Positions 40,903 to 52,463 of a stretch of DNA of 64,000 nucleotides are shown here, in pieces (the first letter of the stretch is position 1; every line of letters starts with the position of its first letter). This stretch comes from Paracyclopina nana (lineage: Eukaryota; Arthropoda; Copepoda; Cyclopoida; Cyclopettidae). The stretch is taken from assembly GCA_019096065.1 (NCBI GenBank), contig JAGUCH010000003.1, positions 744,001 to 808,000 of the forward strand, read 5' to 3'. Both the position numbers and the translations under genes were made by a program. The notes below the pieces were generated by a model, which saw only the letters and a program-made list of their open reading frames with translations, was not told where the DNA came from and searched no databases.

Positions 40903-42945
40903 ATTCTGAGATTTTGAGTCGCAAATCATCTGCCAGCTTGACTGGCAGCCTGGATCGCAGCACATCATATGTCATCAAGTCTAGGCCATTGATGAGGCAC
41001 GATCAGCAAAGTGCATGCAGTGTCAAGGCAAAAATTGCCCTCTTCTCCTTGACGGCTGCTGACAGCAACTCGGCAGCCTCCAACTCTCTGATGAGGTCAC
41101 TCACGCACAACGATGTACGCTTTGAGGAGAATGTGACCTCGAGAACCTCACCGACCGCTGCCGGGGCCATCAAGTCCATGACTGCCTGCTGCAGCATGGT
41201 AAATGTGAGCACCAGCAAGGATTTGACTAGTTCAACAGGCAGCCTCGTGCAAGCAACGCACACGCACCTCATGCGGCTGTCCTCCAAGGCCAACGCCTCT
41301 TCGGACAAAAAGCCAACTCCCATGTTTGGGTCCAGCCGCTCGCAAAGCCTCATGGAGATTGCTCCTGAGGGCTATCACAGCAATCCAGTCAGCCAAGAGA
41401 GGTTTATCTCAACCTCCTCGGCTGCCTTGAGGTCGCTCAGCTCCAGCAGCCTCTCCAGAAGTGTGGACAACAACAGCAGTGTTGGTGGTGAAATCCATCC
41501 ACCATGGAAAACAAACAGACTGCCCAAGTACTCGCCGGCCTTCAAGCACAAGCCCTTTACTGTGCATGTGGTGGCCTTGAAGCTAGTGGCCATGAACAAC
41601 ACCAAGTCCGACAACTCAGACAATGATTCTGCTGTTTCATCAGGAAGGTCGTTGTTGTCACACAGCAGCGACCACCCCCAAATTCTCCAAGGTCGGGTGG
41701 CAAAAAGCTGCTGAATGAGACCATCAAGGAGACCTCCGATAATCCTCAAGTGCTCAAGAAGGACAGCATTAAAGCTATCAACAGGCGCAACATCCTGGAG
41801 TCCTGCAAAAAGAGCAGTGCCAAGCCCAAAGCTGGCCTCGAGGTTGTCCTCCTTCACCATTGCTGAGTGGAAAAAGTCGTTTTAAATGGTGAATACTCCC
41901 AGAGCTCTGGGAGAGAGCAGCAAGATTCACTCTTTGCAGGACTCGTTGGCCAATTTGAGTCAATTCCGACACCTCAGCTATGTTATGGCTCCATATTGAG
42001 CCTCATTTCTGGCCAGAATAGCTCAATGAGGGATCATTATGGATCCATTTCGTCACTTACCAGCTCCACCAGCCTCATTTCTCCTCAGGTAAATCAGCAA
42101 ATCCAATTATCCCCCTCAGTGCTCTTGAAACAATTTCAATCAATTGCCCTAGCATGATCGACTTAAAATAAATGGGATTTTTTACCACTACTCAACTTCT
42201 TATCAACTTTTATCAACTTATCAACTGATTAGGCCTGACAGCTATGAATCATCTATTAGCGTTTTATCAAGGAAGCACAAAAGCACAATAGTAGTAGCGT
42301 AGCATTTTCAAAATGAACAGCATCAAGGCTCGACGCAAAATCAGCAAGCCTTTGCCGCACGGACAAGTGTTTCAATTTTATTCATTGCTGAGATTGCAAT
42401 CAAGCCCCTCAGTAATTAAAGAGAACCCAAAAATGAAATCAAGTCTAATAATTCTCATCATGATTGTCGCTGATAGGAGTTGCAAGGGCTGATTGATGAG
42501 GCCAACCAATCCATGGAAGAGTCCGGTACTCCTTCGCATGACAGACCCTTGACCATCAAGAAGATCTTCACAGGTACTATACTCGAAAACCAACTACTCT
42601 CTAATCAGGTGGATGAGAAACTGAATCACAGGAGGTGCTGCGGACAAGACAAACGTCTTGCGAGTCGGTGACAAAGTTGTGATGGTCAACAACACAGTTT
42701 GCTCGCGCATGTCTCGCATTGAAGCTTGAAACTTCATGAAGAAGCTCAATGATGGCACAGCCACGCTGGTCAACCGGCATGAACTCAATCTGGATGTGGA
42801 GAAGCCGACTTGCAGTGGATGTTCTTCCTCCAGTGTGGGAGGATCCAATAATAATGATGTAGGGACCAAATCAAATAATGCCAACCAGGATACCATGTCT
42901 TGCGAGCAGAAAGAGCCCGAAAAGCTTGAAGCCAAGCGATAGAAA
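40903..42945 (+). pseudogene. Decayed gene with a PDZ domain
   Basis: The first block, 40903-41700, is a Ser-rich open frame after an acceptor (CATTTTTTCAG). The frame shifts near 41690 and continues (SPRSGGKKLLNETIKE) to a TGA near 41860, then on to 42157. The last block, 42480-42930, has a PDZ domain: PLTIKKIF, GGAADKTNVLRVGDKVVMVNN, SRMSRIEA, then TGA at 42727-42729 and NFMKKLNDGTATLVNRH. A second TGA stands before ITGGAA. With two or more frameshifts and stops the locus cannot make a full protein. Parent gene not identified; such proteins are usually scaffolds. Confidence 0.7.
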
Positions 42946-43011
42946 GTCAGCTGTGATGATGCTTTTTTACCATTCTAGTTTTCTCATCAATGTAGGACTA
43001 CTCCAAATACA

Positions 43012-43145
43012 TTCTGAAATGCGATTAAAGCTCTTCTGGAGAAAGGCCCACTTGTTTGGCCAGCTTGAGTGCATGGTTGAAATAATAGCCAAATAGTGCT
43101 TAGTCCAGTTTGTAGTGCTGATTTACCAGCGTGGCCCTCAGCACT
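43012..43145 (-). pseudogene. Copy of the sulfotransferase last exon
   Basis: Direct duplicate of about 44493-44625, the 3' end of the sulfotransferase gene (GCGATTAAAGCTCTTCTGG, GTAGTCCAGTTTGTAGTG, CCAGCGTGGCCCT). It carries a deletion and substitutions and lacks the rest of the gene. Confidence 0.8.
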
Positions 43146-43189
43146 ATTCGGTTTAAGCACATTTTTTGATTTTAAGCCAAGAAATGCAA

Positions 43190-44310
43190 TTTCTGCAAAT
43201 TAGAAAAAAAAAATTTGCTTTTCGTTGATCACATTTCTTTTTAAGCCCAAAAAAGTAAAAGGATGAGTTTTTATTTTTTTTACAGAAATGGCAAATTTTT
43301 CAATTTTAAGACAAAAACTACAATTTCTCATGCCATACTTTTTATTGAAAAAAAATCACACATTTCTCATTTTTAATTAAAAAAATTGGAAAAAACATGA
43401 TTTTTTGCTGAAATTACACATTCATTTATTTTAAGCCAAATCCCGAATTTTTCAATTTTAAGATAAAAACTACAATTTCTGCTTAAAAGAAGAGACTTTT
43501 TACTATTTGTTGCTGAAATCAATGCTTCTATCATTTTTGAGCCAAAAATGCAGTTTCTGATCCATGTTTCAGTTTGCTTCGCTCTTTTCGTTGCTAATAT
43601 CACACATTTCTTTTTGAGCCCAAATAATGTAAAAAGATGAGTTTTCATTTTTTGCAGAAATGACAATTTTTTAATTTTAGGACAAAAATTACAATTTCTC
43701 AAAACAGACTTTTTATGCATTTTTCAATTTTGAGCCAAAAATGCATTTTTTGATCCATATTTCAGTTTGCTTCGCTGTTTTCAAGAGTCAGCAGATTTTC
43801 TGCAATTTCTGCTTAATAGAAGAGACTTTTTACTATTTGTCGCTGAAATCAATGCATTTTTCATTTTTGAGCCAAAAAATGCAGTTTCTGATACATGTTT
43901 CAGTTTGCTTCGTTCTTTTCGTCGCTAATATCACACATTTCTTTTTGAGCCCAAATAATGTAAAAGATGAGTTTTTATTTTTTTACAGAAATGGCGATTT
44001 TTTCAATTTTAAGACAAAAGCTACAATTTCTCAAAACAGACTTTGTATTGTATTTTAAAAATTGAAAATTGGTTGAAAAAACGAGATTTTTTGCTGAAAT
44101 CACAGATTCATTTATTTTAAGCCAAATCCTGAATTTTTCAATTTTAAGATAAAAACTACAATTTCTGCTTTAAAGACAAGACTTTTTACTATTTGTTGCT
44201 GAAATCATGCATTATTCATTGTTTAGTCAAAAAATGCAGTTTCTGATCCCTATTTCAGTTTGCTTCGCTCCTTTCAAGAGTCAGCAGATTTTGAAGCGCC
44301 ACCTGGTGAA
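43190..44310. repeat. Degenerate long-unit AT-rich repeat
   Basis: Several diverged direct units with CAGTTTCTGATCCATGTTTC, CAGTTTGCTTCGCT and AGAAATGGCAATTTTT words (for example 43550, 43741, 43880 and 44230). It lies between the sulfotransferase exon copy and the true gene. Non-coding. Confidence 0.65.
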
Positions 44311-44502
44311 AAGTAATTGAAACTGTAAAAACTAAAAAGTACAAATATAGCACTTATTTAATCATAAAAACATAATCATTTAATATTTCACAATTATTCT
44401 TGTAAAATCATAATATAAAAAAATTTAATAGCTACATAGTTATGATATGTTATGTATAATATGTTATAATAGTGATTAAAGTGATTTCATTCTGAAACGC
44501 GA
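44311..44502. other. 3' flank of the sulfotransferase gene
   Basis: AT-rich. No clear feature. Confidence 0.4.
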
Positions 44503-45732
44503 TTAAAGCTCTTCTGGAGAAAGGCCCACTTGTCCGGCCAGCTTGAGTACACGGTTGAAATTGTAGCCAAATAGTGCGTAGTCCAGTTTGTAGTGCTGAT
44601 AAACTTTTACCAGCGTGGCCCTTGGCACGCTTTGGTAAAGTTTGGACAGCTTGGCATTCCTTTGCTCTGCCGAGTCCATCGGATTTGTCAGCTCTCTGTG
44701 TGCCCAGGGGAGTGGAATTTCAGTATCTAGCCCACTGATTTTCCACAAAAACTTAAAATTTGCAGCATATAGGTTTCGTGAGCACACTTTGGCACTTATG
44801 CTAAATTAAAAATAACCTCAGGATAGTATGTGCTTACCGTGAAATCGTCATACCCCGTTTCCAGTTTCCCAATAAAGTCGTAATTGATGGAGCAAGGTGA
44901 GCACAGAAGGCTGTATGGCGCCCAATGGCGAGCAAAGTTGGTTGCTGCAAGGAAGATATATGCATGATGCAGGGTGAATTGCGACATTTCTGATCAGTAC
45001 CTGACTCATTGCCTCGTAACACCATGGTGCGCAGAAACTCATCAAAAGTAACAGTCTCATTCACTTTGTCAGAGGTCGTCATGCGCAGTTTAATGGCCCT
45101 CTTTTTAACAGTCTTGCGGAAATTTGCCAAGCTTGGAGACTTGTTCGTGATGAATTTGTCAGAGTAGCACGATGCCAGCCTGTCCATGGGATCTCGGACA
45201 AAAATGAACTTGAGAAAGTACTTGGAGCGCAGATAGGCTATAAGACTTGTTAGGCTTTGCGGCAAAATTTTCGCCATTGTCCGCGTTCTGAGGAGGCGCA
45301 AAAAAGCATGATTCAGACTCGTGGAGGCCACTTTGTTCATAACGCAGCCCACCAATTGGTGCCTCTTATTCACCACAAATCTCGAAAGGTTCACTGATTC
45401 ATTTTTTCCTTGCATTTGGCAGACTCTCTCTTTTTCCGCAATTCTCAGACGCATCAATCTTGATCTCGATTGCAGCCAGTTGTGAAGAGAGGCTGAGAAA
45501 AAGGTGAGACTTGTGAATCAATGCAATTGTGATCTCGCTTACCATCCTTGTGCGGGTACATGTTGAACTCATCCTGGCTGAACGACTGCCAATAGACTGA
45601 GGTCAACACTGGTTGGGCTACGGTTTGGTGGCTGAGCACTACGTCCAGCACACCCAGGGATATGCTCAAGAACACCACGAGCACGACGAACAGAGGAAAC
45701 GCAAACGCGAACATCCAATGTTGATGCTGCAT
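44503..45732 (-). CDS. Carbohydrate sulfotransferase (CHST8-14 type)
   Basis: Four exons: 45543-45732, 45001-45492, 44838-44944 and 44503-44751, all in phase, 345 aa. A type II membrane anchor (MFAFAFPLFVVLVVFLSISLG) comes first. The 5'-phosphosulfate loop is CVMNKVASTSLN and the 3'-phosphate site FVRDPMDRLASCYSDKF. A Cys-containing region (LLCSPCSINYDFIGKLET) and the C-terminal KVYQHYKLDYALFGYN are family hallmarks. These Golgi enzymes move sulfate from PAPS to GalNAc or other sugars of glycans; the substrate cannot be told. The ATG is 59 bp after the stop of the GPCR gene. The last exon has a broken copy at 43.0 kb. Confidence 0.9.
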
Positions 45733-45791
45733 TTATCTTTCAGCCTGATTTTGTACACAGCTAGTATAAAGATCCACATGTGTTTCTCCGC

Positions 45792-48700
45792 TCAGATCAT
45801 TTCAGCTGCTTCCGCCGCAGCAGTCTGCGGCCTTGATTTGACCTTTCCTCCTCTGCTGCTGCTACGCGACTTGAACGAGACCATGCTGGATTGTCCGCTA
45901 TTCCTCGTCGAGGACCTGGACAAGAAGGTGACAAGCGCCGAGCTGGGCTGACTGTGCTCATCAGAGGTCGTCTCAAAGTCGTCCTCTCCGTGGGCGCAGC
46001 ACATTGTGGACTTGAGGCTCCTCCTGTAGTTGCGATTGGACACAATGTAGATGATGGGGTTGATGAAGCCGGAGCACCAGAAGATGATGTAGCCTGCCAC
46101 GTGGAGGCCCGGGCGCTCCGAGTTCGGGGGCATTGGGTCAAATACCATGATGAGGACGGTGGGCAGGAAGCAGAGGACGTAGGCGAGCCACACCCACAGG
46201 GTGGTCCTCGTCACCGCTCGCTCCCTTCGCTTCATGTGGCGGTTCAAGACTCCGTCGGTGACATCTTGATCCATGTGATTGCGCATTTGGTCGCCCACTT
46301 GTCGCACTCGCCAGTAGAGGCGCGAGTAGCAGTAGGTCATCACGATGCAGGGCAGAAAGAAGCCGACCAAGAGGAAAAACGTCATGGGTGATCGGTCGTT
46401 GCGCTGCATGATGGTGCAGTTGAAGATTTGGTGCTCGTAGCCCAGCTGGCCCCAGATCTTGTTCAGAGGGATCGCCATGAAGCCGAACGATACGGCCCAG
46501 ACAAGGAGCACGTAGCCCGAGCTTTTCGGCCTGAAAATAGTTGATCACATTATAAGGAATAGCGAAAAGTTTGCCTCAAGCTTTGATTAATGCCAAATCA
46601 TATCTAGATGGTGCAGCACTCATACAAAGAGGGCTCTTCAGATCAAAGGGGCTTTCCATGTGGTACTTTTTTGGGCTCTACTGGGTAAAGGCACCTGGGG
46701 CAAAGGCATTATGATTAAAGGCTCCCTGATAAAAAGCACACTGCTTAAAGGCATAGCGGGCAAAAGCAACACTGATAAAAGGCAACTTATCTAAAATGGC
46801 ACTAAAAGAAATGGTGTCACAAAATTTGTCGGTTTGTTAAAAATCTGACAGCAGAAATAGCATTTTAGAAAAAAGTTATTAAGAAAAGTTGTAGCCCTAG
46901 CTAAATGGGGATTTGATGCAATTTGACGAATGATTTGAAAATGGGGATTAAGGAATCTTGGTTAATTATTAAAGAGCAAACTTAGGCCACCATAACTGTC
47001 AAATGATCCAGAGTTTTGTGGCACAGGGAACAATTGTGGTTTAGTGGCATTACTTTTTATTGCTTAAAAGTGCCTTTGACAATTTGTGCCTTTAGCCAAT
47101 GTTGCCTTTGCCCATCATGCCTTTCATCAGCGCGCTTTTTATCAGGGAGCCTTTAATCATAATGCCTTTGCCCTTGTTGCCTTTAGGCAGTATACCCCTT
47201 TTTTGACACTACAATGAGTGCTAAATTTTCCAAGTTACCGAAATTTGTCACATCACATCACAGCACAACACAACACAAGCCAGATGGACAAAAGCATAAA
47301 AGTTTGTTTTTCATCAAGAGTTACCAGACTAAGCAGAAAGTCACATAGCTTAAATTGGTGTTTTTGAAAGAAAAAGAGGATAAATGAATTGAGGTATGAA
47401 ATAAAGTTTGTTTTGGTTGCTTGTTACATGTCCATCTGCCAGTCACTCCTTGACACTGTCACTATTGCGCATTGCATAGGAAACAGTTACCATTTTTTGA
47501 CACTATCACTCATAAAGGGGCTTTCCATGTGGTGCTTTTTTGACACTAAGTTACCAAAACTCGACACTACAATCAGTGCTAAATTTTCCAAGTTACCGAA
47601 ATTTGTCACATCACAGCACAGCACAACACAACACAAGCCAGATGGACAAAAGCATAAAAGTTTGTTTTTCATGAAGAGTTACCAGACTAAGCAGAAAGTC
47701 ACATAGCTTAAATTGGTGTTTTTGAAAGAAAAAGAGGATAAATGAATTGAGGTATGAAATAAAGTTTGTTTTGGTTGCTTGTTACATGTCCATCTGCCAG
47801 TCACTCCTTGACACTGTCACTATAAGCCAAAGGCGTAAAGTTGCTAGATTCGCAGCGCCATCTAGCCAGGAAACTTGAGCAAGTACATTTGACATAGGGT
47901 TCTAGATATTCCTCCGCGACTTCGTTTTACTACGTAATAGGGTGAACCGTAGAGAAAATCAGCTGTACTCATTTTGTTCAATTCACTACATAGAAATCCC
48001 CATGAACTGAACAAAATGGGGTCAGCTGATGCCTCTACGCGTTACCCTACAACGTAGTAAAACGAAGTCGCGGAGGAATATCAAGAACACTAATTTGACA
48101 TGGCTGCACTACATAGGCGAACACAAATGGGCTATTTTTTGGCTTTGGGTGCACTAATTCCAAAAACTTTATTGATATCACATAATCTATGGATAAAATG
48201 GCACCCTTTCAAGCCATAAAACCATATGCAACTCACACTAAATTCCAAGTTTTTCATTGCTGAAACCGATTTTTTCTAGCCTGGCTCCGCTGATGACCCA
48301 ATCAAATTGCCGCTCCTGATCACGTGACAAGTTTCGCGCGCGACAGTTTTTCCAGATATACTTGCCCAAAAAGCGCCATCTAGCGAAAAAGTTTGTCCCT
48401 CCAATGGCTTATTGCGCATTGCATAGCAAACAGTTACCATTTTTTGACACTATCACTCATTTACTGTTTGTTGACACACCACATGGAAAGGCCCAAAATG
48501 ATGTCACAATTTGGGCGCGAAAAAAGCGGGTGCGTAATTTTATCAACGCGGGCCGGCGTTTCAACCTAGCTCATTGTATGTGTTAATTGATGACAGAGAC
48601 CGCAATGGGCCATTTGATTCTGAAAAAAGCCCACAAACAGAACAGAGTTATCAACGGTGGTCAGAAACGACCAAAGTGGTTTTTGACTTAATTCGGTCGA

Positions 48701-49470
48701 AAAAAGAATTGGCGACATCAAATAAAAATTCTGTTTTCTTCTAGAAATCCTAAGTATCTTATTATCTTTTTATAACAAACAATGCTAAAAATGACTTTGT
48801 AGATGAAAACAGGACATTTTATGAATAAATTGTGTGATTTTCAGCCATTTTTGTGTAGGTGGTCGGAAAAGTGGTCGTTTTTTAAATGGTCTGAAAAATT
48901 GTGGTCGCAAAAGTGGTTGTTTTTGGCCTAAAAGGTGGTCAGAAGCCTAAAAATCCGTTGATAACTCTGAAACAGAGTAATTTCAGAATGCAACTAGCGC
49001 CATCTAACCCAACTTTATAGCATTAGTCTAAGCTCAAGACAAGCTTTTCGCAAATCAATGAAGCCATACCAAGAGAAAATTGCGGCCATTCTGGCCGGGT
49101 GAATGATGCCCACATATCTGTTGACGGCCACACCCGCCATGCTAAAGGCGGAAATACTGATGTTGGCGTAGAAGAAGAACGGGAACCATTTGCATGTGGC
49201 CCACTCGTCGCCCCATTCCCGCGTGAAGAACCGCCTCGCCATCAGGGGCAGATTGAAGCCGCAGAAAATGAGGTCGGACACCGCCAACGAGAGCAGAAAT
49301 GGGGTGGTCACGTGGACGCGCAGGGCCCGTCTTCCCAGCAAAACCCACACTGTCAACACGTTGCCAATGATGCCCAGGATGCTGCAGACCACGGCCGCCC
49401 AGGCGGCAATCCTTGAGTTGTCTTCGTCAATGATCAACTCCGTGAGGTCTCCATAATCAGGCCTGCCCAT
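45792..49470 (-). CDS. Rhodopsin-family GPCR, Tre1/moody-like
   Basis: Two exons: 49070-49470 and 45792-46530, 379 aa, split after the second cytoplasmic loop (W codon, phase 2). TM1 has GIIGNVL and TM2 LAVSDLIFC. TM3 ends VNRYVGIIHP, with NRY in place of DRY as in Drosophila Tre1. TM6 has VCFLP-like LCFLPTVL and TM7 NPIIYIVSNRNYRR. The C-tail is Ser/Arg-rich. Tre1 and moody guide cell migration and the blood-brain barrier in flies; the ligand is unclear. The 2.5-kb intron is much longer than the others here and is filled with repeats. A TM6-TM7 fragment of a related receptor lies at 49.6-49.95 kb. Confidence 0.9.
46638..47823. repeat. 352-bp direct duplication in the GPCR intron
   Basis: The unit GGGGCTTTCCATGTGGT...TTTTTTGACACTA...CACTCCTTGACACTGTCACTAT is present twice, with the marker GTGCTAAATTTTCC at 47219 and 47571. 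The first copy is split by the foldback element 46673-47198; the second is unsplit. Parts recur at 48405-48490. Confidence 0.85.
46673..47198. mobile_element. AAAGGC foldback element, copy 2
   Basis: 526 bp, with arms of about 130 bp made of subrepeats such as TAAAGGCATTATGATTAAAG. Ends GGGCTCTACTG and CAGTATACCCC match the element at 6252-14322. T-runs on both sides (46667-46672 and 47199-47204) give a 6-8 bp duplication. The unfilled target is in the neighbouring repeat copy at 47519-47560. No ORF. Confidence 0.85.
47899..48088. repeat. Hairpin MITE, near-palindrome
   Basis: Arms of about 80 bp (GTTCTNGATATTCCTCCGCG...CATTTTGTTCA and its inverse) enclose a short centre. In the GPCR intron. 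No coding content. Confidence 0.8.
48643..48969. mobile_element. hAT-like MITE
   Basis: TIRs CAGAGTTATCAACGG and CCGTTGATAACTCTG. Flanks AAACAGAA and AAACAGAG agree in 7 of 8 bases, fitting the 8-bp duplication of hAT elements. The interior has degenerate GTGGTC words. Confidence 0.75.
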
Positions 49471-49639
49471 GGCGATTGCAGTCTCAGGATTTCAGCTGAA
49501 GTTACTCATGCTATTTATTGCTGTAGTAAGCTTGTTCACTGACAGGAAGTTTGAGATAAGCCAGCTTGAACAGCGCTTGGCCAAATAAATGACGTGCTAT
49601 GTTTATTCAGGACGAAGCTAGCCAGGCCACTTACGCTAT

Positions 49640-49950
49640 CTTGGAAGCAAAAACAATGTCTTTCTGATCATCGCCGATCCATCCCATCCTGTTCATAGCA
49701 AATTGGGTCGAGCAAGGATTGTCGTTGTTCTCCAGGGAAGCTAGCTGTCTTTACACAAGTTGCAGGTGAAAAAAGTAGATAAGGGGGTTCATCCTGCAGG
49801 ATTGCCAATTCAAAATGTGGCCCGCCACATGTGCAGTTTCCGGAGGCATGGGATGCAATGCCACGATCAGGGATCCAGGCACTCAGAAGCTGGTGACCAA
49901 AATGAGCGCAGTTTTGGTGATTTGCACCTCGTTCACCTCAAGCAAATATT
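49640..49950 (-). pseudogene. GPCR pseudogene fragment (TM6-TM7)
   Basis: The minus strand reads ITKTALILVTSF, stop, VPGSLIVALHPMPPETAHVAGHILNW...NPLIYFF, matching TM6, loop and TM7 of the adjacent Tre1-like gene (TRTTLWVWLAY, DPMPP, HVAGYIIFW, NPIIYI). An in-frame TGA interrupts it and no other receptor exons were found. Confidence 0.75.
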
Positions 49951-50602
49951 TACATACATGTAAACAATTCATAAAACAAGCTAATAAATTAGATGAGCAA
50001 ATTTTGTCAAGTAAAAATTGAGTGGCAACTTTGGGGGCTCGAGCTTGCGAGCGTCAAGTGATGCTACAAGATTTTTACTTTACAAAATGAGCTCAGAAAT
50101 TTTGTAAGCCTGTTTTATAATTTGCTTCACATATATACGATTTTATATGATGGAAAGTAATTTTCAAATGTTAATGAAGTTGCCGGAGCAGGCAATCTCG
50201 ACTTAGCATCTGATCCATTACTGTGAGGACTTGGGTTGAGAGGCCCTCTGTAGTGCAAAAGTAGCAGAAAGTGTTCATTAATCAATTAAAAACTGAGCAT
50301 TTTTAATTTTGGCACTTTTTTAGATAAAAGATGTATGTGTTAGATCAAGTTTTGTCTGAAAGAGACTCTTCTACTAAGCTTAGCTCAGCTTTTTCAATTT
50401 TCATCAGAGGTCAGTGATTACTGATTAATTGTTAAAGTGCGCGCATGATTTACATAATGATTTACATATAACAGAATCATTTATATTTGACACTACGCAG
50501 CTCAAACTTTCAAATTGTGATGAGGCCACTTCATAAACTGCTTTTTGTACTTTTAAATCTACATCACTCTCATTCATCATACAAAATAATTAAAAACAGA
50601 AA
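49951..50602. repeat. Dispersed repeat, otherwise no gene
   Basis: 50150-50370 is an inverted, diverged copy of 25230-25475 (AAGTAATTTTCAAATG, AGCATCTGATCCATTA, GAGAGGCCCTC). Nothing else recognised. Confidence 0.55.
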
Positions 50603-52187
50603 TCATTTGAAAAAGAAAAATGGACTCGATTTGGCATTAAGGCAGTCATCCTCAGTGTCACATTGGGATCCATCAATCACCTTTTTCCCATTCAAGATGG
50701 AACTCACCACATCCCTCACATAATTGATGACGCGAAGGTCACTCAGCATATGCATATGGTCAACCCCTCTGAATGCTTTTGGGGTCACCTCTTGATTTTG
50801 CTTGCCTTTCCAGGATTTGCAAGCTTCCAACGACCTCAGGTTCACTGTGCCATCGCCATCTCCCTCTTTCTTAAACATCTCCCCACCGGGGAACTTGTAG
50901 AAGTTCAGCCTTAAAAATTTAATGAGGGAAAAATTGCATGAAATTGCTATAATTAATAGCAGGGCTCACTGCTCAATGGTAGAGATCCCATGGCTGTAAA
51001 TGCAATGCACTTCCACTCCAGGAGGCTTGAGGTCTTTCACTAAAGGCTGAGTGTTGCGCCACATTTCAAGCCCAGCAGAGGCATTGAGCATGAGATAGAA
51101 TTCGGCAAAGTTTGCCTTAGTTATGCTAACGTTGGCTGCTTTCAGCAAAACCTCATTGTCAGCCCAAAGGTTCAAATTGGGCATCAACCAATTCAAACTT
51201 GGATTGGACCTTTGAACAGCCATCATGCTTGAACTTGGAACCTTAATAATCAACTAATTATACCATTATGATACGGATGATGTTAGTTTTGCTTTACCAT
51301 AGGACTTCCCAAGTTGTCACCCACTGCAAATGCTTTCATAGCTTTGACAGTTCCAGCCCAGACACCTGACAAGGATATGTGACAGTTTATGTACTTGTCC
51401 TTCCATGCCTCCGGCTTGCTGTTCAACATGAACAACACCATGGTTGAGCCCATGCTATGCGAAATCAAGATCACGGATTTGTTCCCATTTTCAGCGTAGG
51501 TAGCCTCAATTAGCTCAGTGACCTTGTGAAAGTATTCTTTATGCTCATCTGGAAAAAAGGCCACAACATAAGATAATAATGGAAAAATGATGCTTGTCAA
51601 CTTGCTTGCAGCCTTCCTGAAGTCATATGGAGCACCATGAATATTTTTGCCCCTTTCATAGCCAAGCTCAACCAAAGCTCTTACTATGAAGTGAAAGTAA
51701 TAGGCCAGTCTGTAAGGATTCGCATCACTGCTCAAATACTCCACAGACGAAGTATTTCCTGCAAAATTTTCCCTTTTTTCTATAGTGAGCTCAGTAAATT
51801 ACACAAGTCAAATACCAAATCCTGGAGACCTCGTTTCAACGCCATCATTGTTGTACGTTCGTTTGGTCTTGAAGTCATACTTTAATGCCACATTGTCAGC
51901 CCAGCAGTCAATGAAAAGAGGCAGGAGTTGTCGTGGGTCCAGCCACAAAGTGAACCAATCTGATTGAGAGCGACACATTTTGTGCACTGTTCGGGGTTTG
52001 TTGAGCTTAGCTTCAATTTGTGAGCCTCCATCTCCAGGCACTTACAATGGTCAAAATGTTACAACTATACCAATTTGGTAAGAGCAAATTTACCCAAAAC
52101 TATGGGATGAATGAATTTCCTCTGTTCATATTTCTGGCAAGACACGGCAACCAAAGTAAGCAGAAATGCGAGCAAAACGTGCTTCAT
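50603..52187 (-). CDS. PLA2G15: Group XV phospholipase A2 (lysosomal, LCAT family)
   Basis: Five exons: 52094-52187, 51816-52040, 51298-51758, 50970-51241 and 50603-50909, in phase, 452 aa. A signal peptide (MKHVLLAFLLTLVAVSCQ) leads to IVLVPGDGGSQIEAKLNKP, WFTLWLD, LLPLFIDCWADN, GVETRSPGFG and GAPYDFRKA. The nucleophile is Ser in ISHSMGS, the Asp in GDGDGTVNL and the His in GVDHMHML, the family triad. The enzyme acts as phospholipase A and transacylase on phosphatidylcholine and ethanolamine in lysosomes. An insert of about 17 residues, partly hydrophobic (IIFPLLSYVVAFF), follows APYD; it looks intron-like but removing it breaks the frame. The C-terminal tail (CDTEDDCLNAKSS) is longer than usual. 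Confidence 0.92.
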
Positions 52188-52463
52188 CTTTTTGTTGCAG
52201 CCTGGATCAGAACTATGCCCAGTTTTTGCTAAGATGCTGGCTGAATTAGCTGATTTCAAAAATAAGAACACGAAGGAAAAACAGCCAAACTATGCCAAAA
52301 TCTATTTCATCTTTTTGACAGTTTATAATAGCTCGAATTGAAAATAGCCCAATTGATTGAACTGTGTAAAATATGAATTCATAAAACCGCAACTTTCACA
52401 ATTTTCAAAATATTAGCTCATCTAGGTGTGATGCATTATTTGTCCAGATGCAATCAGTGATGA

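Noticed and set aside
42600-42730. TGA read as tryptophan in the PDZ block (recoding)
   Set aside because: Frameshifts also occur in the locus and TGA is a normal stop elsewhere in the window (UGP2 and the sulfotransferase use TAA, but PLA2G15, SNX13 and the GPCR end in TGA), so decay is simpler.
51545-51605. A 53-bp intron inside PLA2G15 exon 3
   Set aside because: GT and CAG ends are visible, but removal breaks the frame; the segment reads through in frame.
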